In this document: positions 36,621 to 49,161 of the stretch, piece after piece
How positions within the stretch are numbered: the first letter of the stretch is position 1
Layout: the number at the start of each line of letters is the position of its first letter
Assembly (NCBI RefSeq): GCF_048128805.1
Contig: NC_136003.1
Span: 19,860,840 to 19,924,839, forward strand
Direction of reading: 5' to 3'
From: Centroberyx gerrardi
Taxonomy: Eukaryota; Chordata; Actinopteri; Beryciformes; Berycidae
DNA: 64,000 nucleotides
Notes under the pieces: generated by a model
Told to the model about the DNA's origin: nothing
Database searches by the model: none
What the model saw: the letters and a program-made list of their open reading frames with translations, nothing else
Program-made: the position numbers and the translations under genes

Positions 36621-38072
36621 ATGCTGAAAATGCCAGACGTGTTCCTTCTCTTCTGCCTTGTTGGGGTGACAAATGCCCTGTACAAGCAATGGATCCCTGA
36701 CACCAACTACGAGAATAAAACCAACTGGGACAAAGGAGTTGTTCCATGTGGTAATGACAAAGTTCAGTTTTTAGCCCAGAGAAAAGTGTCGGTGTATGTG
36801 GAGACCACCCATTCTGTGCAGGAGATGAGGTTGCCAGTTGGTGGTGAGTTCATCCTGAATTCAGGAGCTGGATTTTATGTTGGGGGCGGACAAGAGCCGG
36901 GCTGTGGAGCAGGTGGCACTCACCAGTTCAAAGATTCAGAATCTTCTGAGTGGTTCAACCCAGCCCTGTGGCAGGCAGCCGCAACACTGGATGACCTGCA
37001 GAATGGACACTTCTTGTTCTCGGTCCATGAGGAGAGCGTTCCTTGCCAGTATGACGATGTGGTGTTCAAAGCCCGCTCTTCTTTCAGAGTGGAGACCGCA
37101 TCCAATAAGCCTAGCATTCCTGTCCAAACTGTGTCTGTACTGGGGAAGACCTTTAGTAGCAGATCTGAGTTCTCCCAATACCTCAGTTCAGGCTCGGGCC
37201 GACTGCAGTTTCATGGATCCTCAACTGTTAGTGTTGGAAACTCAGGCTGCGCAGATCCCTCTGGCTGTGACTGTGGGAATTCTGTAAACCATGACCGGAT
37301 CTGTGGCAGTGTAACATGTTCCTCTCTCACCTGTAAGAAGCCTCTCCAACCTGTAGGACACTGCTGTGATGTGTGTGGTGCCATTGTCACCATCCATTAT
37401 TCCATCGGCTTCAACCTACAGACTTACAGACAACGGCTCCAGCACCTATTTCTTGTCCTGCCATCATACAAATCCACTCAGGTGGGCATGTCCAAAGTCT
37501 TCAAGTCACAGCGGTTCATGGGGATCATCCCATTTGGTGCCTCAGCTGAGATCCAGATAGTGCTTCTGGATGGGGAGAACGGCCCACAGGCAGGTATGGT
37601 TGCAGAGTCTCTGGCCCGTGACATAATGAAGGATGTCCATTCTCAAGGCTCTCACCTGGGAATTGCTGGGGCTGAATTCCAGGCCTCCTCCGGGAGCAGC
37701 AGCATTGATAATCCGGGGATTAGCGCTGGGATGGTGGTCGGAATTGTGTTTGGAGTACTAATTCTACTGACACTCATTGCCGTCTTGGTTGTCCTGGTTA
37801 TTAAGAGAGTTATCCACATGCCCCAAATCTCCATGCCATCAATGCCTTCGATGCCGTCTCTGAGCAGCTTGAAGAAAAACAGTGACATTGGAGAACTTGG
37901 TGGGCCTCTTGACCACGGCTTTGATAATCCTATGTTTGACAAGCCCACCACTTTGCCTGCTTTACCCAGTCTGTATGGGACTGAAGTTAATGGTTCAATC
38001 TCCTTGACTCAGTCAGGTGTGCACTTTGTAAATCCAGTGTATGATGAGAATGAAACTGATTTTAATGCCTGA
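36621..38072 (+). CDS. amn: Amnionless, single-exon copy
   Basis: One uninterrupted frame of 483 codons encodes a complete amnionless protein (human AMN 453). In order: signal peptide in the first ~19 residues (FLLFCLVGVTNA), the N-terminal domain with KQWIPDTNYENKTNWDKG and GEFILNSGAGF, the Cys-rich module CADPSGCDCGN...HCCDVCGA, a juxtamembrane domain, one membrane helix (MVVGIVFGVLILLTLIAVLV, roughly 370-395), then a cytoplasmic tail with MPSMPSMPSL repeats and two endocytic motifs, FDNPMF and FVNPVY (the FxNPxF/Y class). AMN is the membrane anchor of cubilin in the cubam receptor for vitamin B12-intrinsic factor and proteins in gut and kidney. Human AMN is split into about 12 exons on chromosome 14, so an intact intronless copy here suggests retroposition. 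Start: ATG at 36621, with a second in-frame ATG at 36630. No stop or frameshift interrupts it. Confidence 0.93.
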   Translation: MLKMPDVFLLFCLVGVTNALYKQWIPDTNYENKTNWDKGVVPCGNDKVQFLAQRKVSVYVETTHSVQEMRLPVGGEFILNSGAGFYVGGGQEPGCGAGGTHQFKDSESSEWFNPALWQAAATLDDLQNGHFLFSVHEESVPCQYDDVVFKARSSFRVETASNKPSIPVQTVSVLGKTFSSRSEFSQYLSSGSGRLQFHGSSTVSVGNSGCADPSGCDCGNSVNHDRICGSVTCSSLTCKKPLQPVGHCCDVCGAIVTIHYSIGFNLQTYRQRLQHLFLVLPSYKSTQVGMSKVFKSQRFMGIIPFGASAEIQIVLLDGENGPQAGMVAESLARDIMKDVHSQGSHLGIAGAEFQASSGSSSIDNPGISAGMVVGIVFGVLILLTLIAVLVVLVIKRVIHMPQISMPSMPSMPSLSSLKKNSDIGELGGPLDHGFDNPMFDKPTTLPALPSLYGTEVNGSISLTQSGVHFVNPVYDENETDFNA

Positions 38073-38130
38073 AGTCTACTGTAGAGAACAATAGGGATGC
38101 TGATTATTTCCAATGTACTTTCATTTCTTT

Positions 38131-38136
38131 TTTATT
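38131..38136 (-). terminator. Candidate trim16-like polyadenylation signal
   Basis: TTTATT on the plus strand (AATAAA on the minus strand), 405 bp past the trim16-like stop and within the probable amn 3' UTR. Use of this site would make the two convergent transcripts overlap. Confidence 0.35.
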
Positions 38137-38265
38137 ATGGAAATATATTAAGTTGATGATTTACAATCACTTTACAAACAATCAATACTCTCATAACTAC
38201 AATAATCCAGCAATGTAAATAAGCTCATAAAATAGCTGACAGACATTGAAGCAGTTTGATCACTG

Positions 38266-38288
38266 AATAAACTTGTGAAACAAATAAA
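38266..38288 (+). terminator. amn polyadenylation signals
   Basis: Two AATAAA hexamers, 38266-38271 and 38283-38288, about 200 bp downstream of the amn stop codon. Confidence 0.6.
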
Positions 38289-38540
38289 GCAATTGCTGGC
38301 AGGTAATTGCATTTTTTTTTTCATACCAGCTTCCAGAGTAGTGAAACTGCAGTACATTTCTAACACCCATATATAAATTAATTGTGTACATGTTGCACAG
38401 TCACCACTAGATGGTAGTAAGTATAACCTTCTGTGACACTAATTTACTTCAATGAAAAAAAAATCCTCCATGTATACCTTGTTATACAAACAAAATAAAC
38501 ATTCAAAATGTGCTGATTTTCCTTTTACAACCTCACATTC

Positions 38541-41436
38541 CTAACAATCTGGGGTGGCAGGTGTTGGCATATTGTGCATTGTGTTTGCATTAATCAGAGA
38601 AACTATATTGTCCTTCTTTGAGAGCCAGGCAGTAGCATACAAGGGCTCTATGAAATCAGCCTTGTACTTGTGGAGCAGCGTGATAGAGCCGGTCACATCA
38701 TAGAAGGCAATAGAGCCTTGATAAAAGTCAACATATAACCCAATCCTTGTGATATCAGTGCCTTCTAAGGGTGTCTCTACACCGGCATGCCAGGCAGAGA
38801 AACCTCGCCTGTTCCTTCCCAGACACCAAGAAAAGTCATTCCCAGTGATGCAGCTAGTGTTTTGCTCTCCCTTACGATCAATGCTCTTATATGTGACTCC
38901 TATGTGTGCACCCTCCCCACTCAGCTCCATTTCAATGTAATGCCTCCCCAGGTAAAGGCTCTCTGAGGTCATTGCCTGACGCCAATACTCAAAGCGCCCA
39001 GGGTTGTCTGGGTAGCTGTGCTGCCAGGGGCTGGTGTTGGTCAGCTTTCTGCTGTCCTCTGTCAATCGTAGGAAATGATGGGTGGTGTCTGGGTCAAAGG
39101 TCAAACTCCTTGTATCTATAGGGGAAATACATTTGTCATTGCATGTAATTGGAGTGTCACTTATATGCTAAAAAAAAGGGACAATGAGCATCTGTATTCA
39201 AAGAATAGAAAACACAAAAATGAATTTGTTGCATGTACATTAAAAACCTTAAAAACAGTATTTACATTTCAAGAAGCCCTCTCGGGTTTCAGGGTCAGGC
39301 AGGGGTGAAGGCTGAGATTCTGCCATCTGGGCTTGGGCCATGGCTTTAGTACCTAGGGTATCAGTCATCAGAGAGGTTATTCTGTTTTTTGGTAAGACAT
39401 TATGGTTTATAAATATATTGAATAAATAAATAGATAGATAAAAAACATGAAAAGATGGAGAAGAACAAACAAAGAAGAAATAAAAACAGCACAGAGCAAG
39501 ATCCACTGGAGAAGTATTGTTGAGGCACTTTTCGCCACAAGGAGCCACAAGATGTAAGGTAAGGAATAAAATATGTACTGTACACCCACCACTTTTGCAG
39601 ACTGTCATCAGTTTGTCCCTGTAGGAGGAGAGGATTTGGTCACACAGCTCCTGGGTAGCATCAGTCACCACATGACTGAAAGAGGCTAGATGGTCCATGA
39701 GGTTGACGTACACACCAGGCAGACACACGTCCACCACTCCTTTCTTCCACTCTGAGTACTCCTACAACAAGCAAAATGAAAGTAACCATACACTGTAACT
39801 CATAATAACCCTTCAAGATCACATGATGAAGTGACATAAAACTGTTAAATAACCTGCAACTCCTTTTCACTGATCCAGCACTAAGACAGTGTTTTTTTTT
39901 CCCGTGAAATGAATGAAAGGAATTTTGTCAGATATGCCTACTCTGTATACACTGTCAACACTCCAAAATCCAAAATAAACCGTCTGTCTCAGAGAACATT
40001 CTGTACTAATCCCCAGGTATCAGATCATATGAGACATTAGGTTGACACTGACAGGGCAAAGCTGTGTCTTAAATTTGTTTTTTAATATCCTATATATTTT
40101 TACCCGCAGGAAGTCGACATGGGTCTTGTTCCTGGACAGTCTGTCCATTTGAGCCAAGGTTTTCGTCAGCTCTGCCCGCCTCTGCTCCAGATATGCCTGT
40201 ATGCCCTCTGCCTGTTTGAGGGCCTGTCTCTGCTCTCCCTCCAGTACCTCCACTACCCCTCTTCTGGCCTCCTCCACCGCTGTCTGCAGCCTGGCAAACT
40301 GCTCCTCAATAACAACACCAACCCCTGCCACAGAAGACTGAAGGGGCAGAGAGCAATTACAGATACACACACAGAATAAAACACTGAAGGCTAGAATATG
40401 ACGATAAGATAATAATATCTTGTGAGGTTGTGCTGGGCCGTTGTGCATTAGATCAATAAATTATAACACAGACAGTGGATTCTGGTGTAACATTTGCCTA
40501 CGCAGTGTACCTTAATTGAGGCATTGTTGCTCTGTAGCTTTCCAACTGCCTTCTCAGCTGCTGAGACGCTCTGGGTAATCTCTACTTGTTTCTTCTGCAA
40601 TTCGGTCTGCATACAATCAAACACAAGTGCAACAGATACTACATCAGGTTCTCAAACAAGACCATATGTTGGGACAAATGCCAGAGGATTACTAACATAC
40701 CGTAACTGAGCATTTTGCCCTCTTTTTCCCTATTTGTAAGAGGGAAGTTAAAGCTCAGTAATCAGACTTAGGAATTCTATTTCAGATATAACAGTCAGTA
40801 TTAAAAAGAAAAGTTTGTGATAATCAAATGAGAAGTCTGCCAACATGTCTTTCTACTAGACATCAGGCCTTGCATGCACAGGAACATAAATTAATGTCAC
40901 TTTGTGTTATACACTGTGTGAAATTTATTGTATTTTGAGTGAGTGTGTGTGTGTTTATGTGAGTGTGTGTTTAAGACCTCAATTTCTTTACGCGCCTCCC
41001 CTACAGATGCAGATGTGTGCCCATCATGCTCCTGGCTCTCGCAGTCCCGACACACACAGCATCCATCTGCCAGGCAGAAGCGTTCAAGAGGAAGATGATG
41101 GACCTCACACGTCCGACACTCAATGTCGTGGAGGGGATCCACCAGCCGATGGTTTTGAAACTTGACGTTCTCCAGATGGGGCCTGAGATGGGATTCACAG
41201 TAAGACACTAGGCAGGTCAGGCAGGATTTTACGGCCTTGCTGTGGTTCTCGATGCAGGAGTCACATAGCACATCATCCGGGAGCAGCGTGTCAGAGGACT
41301 GGCTGTTACTGTCCCCAGATGCAGCCGTGCTGGTAGGATCCCCCAGGTCTTTGTTTGCGTGAGAGTTGTCCTGTTTTTCACAAGGTGGCGGATTCTCTTT
41401 CATGTTCTCCTCATTGTTTGTGCCGGGAGTCTCCAT
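38541..41436 (-). CDS. trim16: TRIM16-like tripartite-motif protein (RING-less)
   Basis: Six coding exons in transcription order: 41436-40978, 40606-40511, 40337-40104, 39761-39590, 39352-39266, 39115-38541; 540 residues (human TRIM16 564). The 96-bp and 234-bp coiled-coil exons are the canonical TRIM sizes. There is no RING. After an acidic Ser/Asn-rich leader come two B-boxes: [19 protein letters not shown] (human [21 protein letters not shown]) and CEVHHLPLERFCLADGCCVC. A coiled coil follows (EEARRGVVEVLEGEQRQALK), then a PRY-SPRY domain from LTFDPDTTHHFLRLTEDSRK through GVTYKSIDRKGEQNTSCITG to LYVDFYQGSIAFYDV, all close to TRIM16. TRIM16 is a cytoplasmic galectin-interacting regulator of autophagy and stress; function is from the family. 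The exon 1 donor (GTCTTA) is weak. The gene converges tail to tail with amn. Fish carry many TRIM16-like paralogues, so strict orthology is uncertain. Confidence 0.88.
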
Positions 41437-42230
41437 GTCTGAGTGTGACCTACTGTAGTCTCTGCCCGATCAGCCGTAGATACAGCCCCTCTACTCACTG
41501 GAGATCTGAACTGGTGAAGCTTCGTGCTAAACTGTCACAAGGCCTAACTTCGCCACACTCCGACACTGCTCTTTCCTGTCTTTATTGCAATCCGAGGACC
41601 CTCATGAGCGCATACGGAAAGAATTGAGAACCACGCCTAAGATCTTTTGTTGAGTCAGCCAGCCAAAGCATTCTCATTTTTCACCCCTCCCCTGTTTTTC
41701 CCTTCTCTTTCCCCTGTAACCAACCTCACTAAGCTCAAGACGCAGCTTGACCAGATCACGGAGATGAGGGGAGGAAATGATGCGTGTATTGTAGCCCAGC
41801 CAAGCAGGGGAGTAAATGTACTCTTGTTCATTACCTATAAGCTACTGACTTGACTTGTTTCTTGTTGTCTTTTTACTTTCAAATTCTGTGACAATAATGA
41901 ATTAATAGAGCTAGAGATGTACACATCAAAACTGTACACGGATACTATTCTAGTTGACATTATCACAAATAAGTCATTCACTGAGACCTCGGCTGAACAC
42001 TGTTATAGGACCTTTGAGGAGGAGGCTGACAGTGTTTCCTTTTGATAACGGAGTTATGCTGGAATTCTCAGAAGCACTGAGTTTCCAGACAGCAGTACTT
42101 ATCTACCACTTCCTGACTTCATGTCATGCAGTACATAGTGAGGAGGCACTGACCCTTGTGTTGTGTGTGAGCAGCTGGTGCAGGATTATTATGACTAGTT
42201 GAAGATGCCAAAACAGCCATTTTCCCCTTT

Positions 42231-42291
<61 letters not shown>

Positions 42292-43520
42292 TTGGGAGAA
42301 GCAGGAAATGTAAATAGGTAGCTAGAGTTCCTGCCATGGTAGACTGTCTTTGTAAACAGGTAATGACTGAGACTGTATTTTCAATGACCTGTAGTTCTGA
42401 AACTGCGTAATAAAGAACAGTATAATAGACATGTTGCTAAGCAGGAACCCAGCAATTTTCAGGAAATTATACTTTAGGTACATAAATGAATGAGTATCAG
42501 TGTACTTTCTTACATTGTTCTATCTCCCAAGATAGAGTATATGGATACCTCAGTGAAGTAGAATACAGCATAATTTAAATTAGTACTTTTATTAAGCCAA
42601 AAGTCCACTTGAAAAATGTTCCTTTTTAAAAAATTAGACATTCAATGTTGACATCTTTTCCTTTTCAGATGTAGCCTATATCTGCCTATATTAAAAACTA
42701 TTCAAGACACAAACTGTTGACAAGACTATGACATAGACAGGATATGAGTGCTATAAAGGTTTATACCTCACTGCATATTCACTGGACATGCAAAATATAG
42801 AACTAAAACATGTTATTTTGTGTATTAGAAAAATATGTATCTAAAGATGACATGTTTTCACACAATGCACAATACTATAGAGTATTCAAAAACAGGATTC
42901 AATATATTTGCTCACTGACTCTGCAAACAATTGGCCTGCATTGCTAGTGAGCCAAACTTGGATTGACATGGCTCACTGTATGTAAACATGTACAGATGTG
43001 AAATATGACTGCACATCAGCTGAGTGAGTCAAGGAAAAAAATGTTTTTAAAATTGATTAATAAACAAATTGTCATTAAATGAATGTCCAAAGCATCTATT
43101 ACAAAATACATTTAAACAAATGCACAGGCACAAGCAATGCAGGCACATGAGATGGTAGGACTTACCCCACAGGGGCAAACATGTTCAGGGGACACAGACC
43201 CCACAATCGACTCTCCATTAATTATGCCACTTGACATACAAGGACACTGCAGGACACTGTACTCTGATAATCGTCATTGAGTTTGTTCATTCATGCAGTG
43301 CGGTGGACTCCCGTAACTCTGTAAGGCTATGATCAGGACAAACCGTCAGTGATTTTCCTGAGTCTAACAACACAAGGTAAAATCACGACAATGTCCTTTC
43401 TGCTTTGTTACCACAGAGTTACCAGAGGAGGTAAATCATTAAGTCCATACATGACACTCTCTCCACAGTGCTCCACTGACCTTTAAGGCTAGATAAGCAT
43501 GCAGCAGGAGGATCATCATG
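41437..43520. other. Intergenic DNA, includes likely ush1g 3' UTR
   Basis: The trim16-like promoter should lie at the left. The middle carries a long CA repeat. On the minus strand an AATAAA (TTTATT at 42588-42593) about 930 bp beyond the last ush1g exon could end that transcript. No other gene was recognised. Confidence 0.45.
42234..42288. repeat. (CA)n microsatellite, long and pure
   Basis: About 27 uninterrupted CA units, the purest dinucleotide array in the window. Confidence 0.97.
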
Positions 43521-46500
43521 TTATCTGTAGAGTAAAATGGAAGACAAGAGAGGAACCATTTCAGAATAAACCATGTTTGTAACAGAAGAGGTTTTCATTT
43601 GAAAATTAAATTTCCTCAATGGCTAGATCTCTATGACTAGAAGAGAGATGCATCATTAAAAATCTCATTAAAAAAACAACAACAACCAGCACTTACAGTT
43701 CTGTGTCCTCAATGCAGTCTGGGTCCTCAATGGTCTCCAGGCGTCTCTTACAAGCATCTAAGATCTTCTTCCTCGGTCCTAAGGGGATGTGGATGCTCTT
43801 GAGGTCATGGTCAGAGCACAGCAATAGCGCTTCGAGGTCGATCTTCTCCCTCTTGAAGATGGAGGTAAACTCGCTCATGCTCTGGGTGGCCAGGAAGACC
43901 TCCAGGGGGTTTGTCTCAGGCTCATCGTCGTCGTCCAGCCCCAGCTCCACCTCGTCCCAGGGCAACTCCTGCACGTTCCTCTCCTGCAGGCTGCGTGCAC
44001 TGCCGATGCTGTCTTCATCCAGATTCGGGGAATGCTGCAGCCTGCTGCGTAAACGTACGGTATCGGCTGACCGGCCCATGCCCGCCACACTGGCCTCATC
44101 CCGTCCACCTAGGCCAAACATCCCCCCACTCACATAGTTCCTCCTAAAAACCATGGTGCCCAGACCAGGCCGGTTGAACAGGGAGTCGTGGCCTGAGTCG
44201 GTGCTGATCTCAGAATAGTCCACATCGGGCCCATGGAGGTCCGGCTCGCTGATGGCACGTGAAATGGCATCGTCATTGATTCCAGAGAACATGTCACGAA
44301 CATTGCGGCGGCCACGGTCCTTTGGGTTGACATAGGTCCCCTGTTTGACGAACATGACATCGTTGCCCAGCTGAAGGCCAGAGAGGGAGCGAACACTCTT
44401 CCTTCCATCCTCATAGATTTTGAAGGTCCCATCCCCTTGTTTCCTCCTCTCCAACTTCTTCTGGATCTTTGTCTTCCCCCGGTTTGTGGCATGAAAAGTA
44501 GCCTTACAGGACAGGAATAACACAGAAATTAGTCACAAGCATATCAACTGAAAAGTAAGAGTAAGAGTAGATTTGTGAAAAATCCTGACCTGAGAATATG
44601 GCACACTGACGGTGGTTGGATTGAAGTTGTGCATCTTGCGGCTCACAGAGCTGCTGGTGTAACTGGAAAAGCTCATGACATCTGATATAGAAGTCTCAGA
44701 TGCCTCCTTATGGAACTTCCGCTCCATACGCTTGTGGTGCTTCTTCTGCATCTTCACACACTCTTTGATTCGCCGCTCAGCTTCACGAAACGCCCGGTCC
44801 TTCAGCTTGCTGACAAGCTTGGGGTTGAGGGCTGTCTGCTTGGCAGCAATGGAGTCCAGGTAGCGGACACAGTCCATGTGACTCTTTGCGGCGGCCATGT
44901 CCAACGGCGTGTGGTAGTCGTTGTCCAGGCACCATATGTTGGCACCGAAAGACACCAGGAAGGAGAGGCAGTTGTGGTGACCATTGGCAGCCCCCAGGTG
45001 GAGCGGCGTGTTCCCCCATATGTCACACTTGTCAGGGTTTCCTCTGTGTGCGGAAGAAATAAGTTAGATACCACCTTTAGACTCAGAGAACTTGAACAAG
45101 AGACAGAGACCAATATGTCCTACAGACTTATATATATTATCCTAGAGACTTATATATATTTCCATCTCTCTCAGACTGTTTGAAACATAAATCCCTTATA
45201 AAACACTGACCCATCATTGCTAAGAGAAGTGTCACAGTTCCAAAGGCTAAGTGTTAGCTAGGTGCAATACGAGCCAGGATACAGATTACCTTCTTCTTGT
45301 CATCTGTTTAGATGACCCTAAATATAGTGACTCACTCATGAGTAAGCTTATGATTTTTTGATTATGTTTTCAGCACTGACCTGCCATCCATGGGTTGTTC
45401 ATGGAGCCTTAATTAATAATTTAAAGCCTAAACATTACGTGGCCTTTATGCATCTGAAAAAAGATCACAGATCTCTTCTAGGCTATAAACCATTTTAAAA
45501 GGCTCAAACCAACTGACAAATGGCAGGATGGTTTGATTAATCATATCCAGCACAGGGAATTTATTATTATTTGGGGGCATATCGCCAATAATATCATCAG
45601 GGCTCACCCTTGGCCAACAGCCCACGACCTTAGGGTTACCTCTACTTGTGCTACACTGTTGCTGTTGGTCTGTAATATGACCACAGGCTTGCCAGCATTG
45701 CCATTACACTACCTGTATCCAGTTTCAGGGGGAGGCCGGATAGGTTGTGCCTGACTCAGAAGCACAACTGTGCATAGCTGGTGATGTCATGCTGGATTCC
45801 TCAAGTCATAACACATTACAGCTGGTTGGCTGATATGGAGGAAGTGTATGGAGCTTTCTCACTTCTCTTTCCCATAGGCTTACTATACAAATCTATGATG
45901 ACTCATCTATTCTCTGATTACTAGAATTTTGTTGTAATTATTATTCAATCATACATTAGCATTTCCTTTTCTACTGACAATGGAAATTGTTCTAAGGAAA
46001 ACAGGATGTACATGTAATACACAAGCTGTAGGTGACCACTGCAACTTTGTATTGCATGGGACTCGAATTTCAACTCAAATTTTTTGTCCATCTTTCAGTT
46101 AAGAACCTCCTGGTGAGTGGTCCCTCCTCTGAATTTACATTTTTATTGGATTGACTGTCTTATCCTTGCATAGCATCAGTTCTCCAATGGAGCCATGTAC
46201 AGACTGTTCAATATTTGATGAGATGGAGGTGAAGCCATTGTAGAAGCTCAGATATATTATTAATGGATAGAGTTGTAAGGTTTTCACAGGGAATGTGTGT
46301 CAGATCTGCTAGACCCAACCAGGGCAGCGATTAGCACCCTCTCACCTGCAGACCCTGATTTCAACCCCCAAGGCCTTTGGCCTGGACAGGATTGGGTTCT
46401 TATTCTGAGAGCGCAGTGGACAGACAAACACCTCAGTGAAATGGTCATGGTTTGCTACAGTTTGAAGGTGATAGAATGGTTGTCATCATTGTGTGAGATA

Positions 46501-49161
46501 TGATGTACTTGGCTAACAGCCCAGGAGGCACCAATAAAACAACCATCAAACACAAAATAACACTGTTAACTCGGCACAGAAACACTGAAATAGATAAAGG
46601 AACATGAAATGTTATAAATTGAAATCATAAGATAAACTGCAATTAGCCCAGCAGTATGTTATGTTATGTTTACTTTGAGACGAAATATTTATTACCTAAC
46701 TAAACTCAGATTGTATAATAGGCTTGTCTCAGGTAAGGACTTCCTTACATAATAGCTTTATCTATAATAATTTATGTTTCTCCCTGTAAAATGCTGATCA
46801 CAATAGTAACAGGGCTGCTTTCCTCTTATCCCTCCCCTGTTCTTTATCACATTGTGGGGTGTTTCGCCTTCAATCCCAGTGACAGCTTGATGTTACTGTA
46901 CACTCAATGCAATATATCTGCCACACATAGCACAGTACTGCATTGTCCCCATAAAGTTGTCAAGCAGCATTAAACTTCTCTTCATTATTTCCCTGGGTCT
47001 CACGAGTTTGGCGCCTCTGTGAAACATTATGGCAGCTTTTAATATTTACTTTTAGAACCAAATGTCAGTCAGGCTTTATTATTGAGGGCCAGTTTATGTT
47101 TTCTGTTATCAAGGGAATGCTGTGTCCTTGTGAGGTAAATGCCTTCAATGCCTTGTTTACACTTATTCCGTGGGAAATTTAGGGTATACCTAACCGTAAC
47201 CCCTGTATTTTCACATAGCTCTAGCTATGAAATCCTTCTTGGTTTGCTGCCTGTGTGTTTTAAGAATGCAGAAGGGACCAGAGAACATAAATGCCCTGAG
47301 CACTTCCTTATTTGTGCTCCTACATTGCTATTGCATTCAAGCAACTTGCACCAATCTATTATGTGTGATGTAAGAAAGCTTTACCAATATCAAAACATGG
47401 TGGCACACACACTGAGCAACCGTGTTGTTTCACTGTTATAATGAGTTACTCAAACTTTACTCAATTATGCACATTCATAATGGGCCCATTTTTCTGGCTG
47501 GCAGGCTAACCAGGTCAGCCACAAAGGGAGAGAAATAGGCTTTTGTGTGTTTCCCGGTCCTAACTGTCCCTTCATACAGTATGACATTTGCACACATTGC
47601 TGAAGTATAGGCCAACATTTCTTTGTAGCCTACTTTGTCTCACCTTGAAATGGCATATATCCATTATAAATGTGAAAAACAGAGATAAAAGCCACAATGA
47701 TTTTTCTGGTGAAAACTCATTTCAAGTAAAAACTTTTGTTCCGTAACTGTTACATAATGGAACATAAACTTCAACACAATGGCCAGCAATTTCCATCATA
47801 TTCATGCCAAAGGTAAAAGTCAAATGCTGCAGCTTCTTAAAATAAAGGTATGTCCTGTTTCTCTGGTAAATCATTTCCCTTTGCATTCAATTATGTTATG
47901 TAATCATACAGGCCAGTTACCTCTGCATATTAAGCTCTCAGACCAAAATACTAAAACACTGCATTTACTTAATTACATTTGTTCATAATTTAAAAATGAA
48001 AAATATTTAACTATGTGTTTTAAAAAAAGTCATTGTCAGGCTTTGATCACAGGATTTCAGAGTTTTATTTCAGCCTAAAAAAGTGGGTTAAGTAGCCTGT
48101 TCCAAAAATGAAACCCGTACACATTCAAAGGTGGATAAGGTGGAGGTTAAGCAGGTTTACCCTTCACTATCCCTACAATAAGATAAGATCAAATAAGACA
48201 GCACTTTATTAATCCCCTTGGGGAAATTCAGGAATATAGCCTACTCAAATATATAATACCCCCTAAGTATGATTTCTTGGCCAGGTTTCAGAGCTGGCCA
48301 AATAGTACAAAATACAGTCTACACATTTCCAATATGCATGTGCCTGAAGCCGCCCATGTGAGCCATCACTCAGCATCTCATGCCTGAGGCTGATCTGTGT
48401 TGACATGTCAGAGCCTGTCCATTTGCATCTCTCCTCGAGGCTAGTTTGTCACGTTTAACTCTGGACTAGTTGTAGCACCTTGGAAAAGGTGACCTACATT
48501 CGTGGTGGTGTATTGTTACAGTGGCAGAAGCGTTTTTCTTTTCAAATGGCTCTTTTTGACTGTACTGTTTGGACTGAACAACAGTACAAAAACTATCTTC
48601 AAGTAATTTAGTCTAATCTTAAAACCAATTCGTTCTCGAAACGAATGTCCTGAAACGAGTCGATTGGGCGAGTTATAGTGTCACTTGTTTCTCATGCAAA
48701 TAAAGTTTATGAGAATAAAGAATTTCTTAGAATTTCTTCTCAAGTGTAGAATGATCTGCCATATTCTGCCTTGATATTGATATGGAAAAAATCCTGAAAC
48801 AGGCGAAAGTGTCTCACCCCGTTGCGTTGGCAGAAGTGTACACTTGCTTTGAGAAAAAATAGATTTAATTACAGAATATGCATGAGTTAACGTGGACATT
48901 GTTTCATGCTGGTGGCTGTAGCCTAGCCTAGTGCATGCAGTGCGCACACGATATGATGGGCCTTTTATTTGAGGAGCAGCTGGCTTTATATACCCACCCC
49001 CTTCCTACGATCAGCCGCAGAGCCTCCAGGTTGCCGTGATAAGCAGCCCATAACGTCGGTGTCATGCCATCTTCGTCCGGTGCGTTGAGATCTTTCCGCG
49101 TAGCCTCCCTCAGCAGGTCCAGGTAGCCGTCCCGGGCCGCCTTGTGGTACCTGTCATTCAT
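43521..49161 (-). CDS. ush1g: USH1G / SANS scaffold protein
   Basis: Coding exons in transcription order: 49161-48998 (164 nt), 45043-44590, 44502-43697, and a final four bases 43524-43521; 475 residues (human 461). The start [20 protein letters not shown] opens three ankyrin repeats ([60 protein letters not shown]). A basic central region ([35 protein letters not shown]) and CDSGHD-like [20 protein letters not shown] follow, then a SAM domain (about [20 protein letters not shown] to [14 protein letters not shown]) and the PDZ-binding tail DTEL. SANS scaffolds harmonin, whirlin and the tip-link complex in hair cells and photoreceptors; human mutations cause Usher syndrome 1G. The first intron is 3.95 kb with nothing coding in it. 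The last intron begins inside the stop codon: see findings. Confidence 0.95.
48183..48235. repeat. Dispersed repeat fragment in ush1g intron 1
   Basis: AAGATAAGATCAAATAAGAC then CACTTTATTAATCCCCTTGG and GGAAATTC: the TTTATTAATCCC...GGGAAATTC words are typical of a common teleost dispersed repeat end. Family not assigned. Confidence 0.4.

Noticed and set aside
43703-44147. Plus-strand frames opposite ush1g exon 3
   Set aside because: Shadows of a conserved coding exon with high GC; no independent signal.
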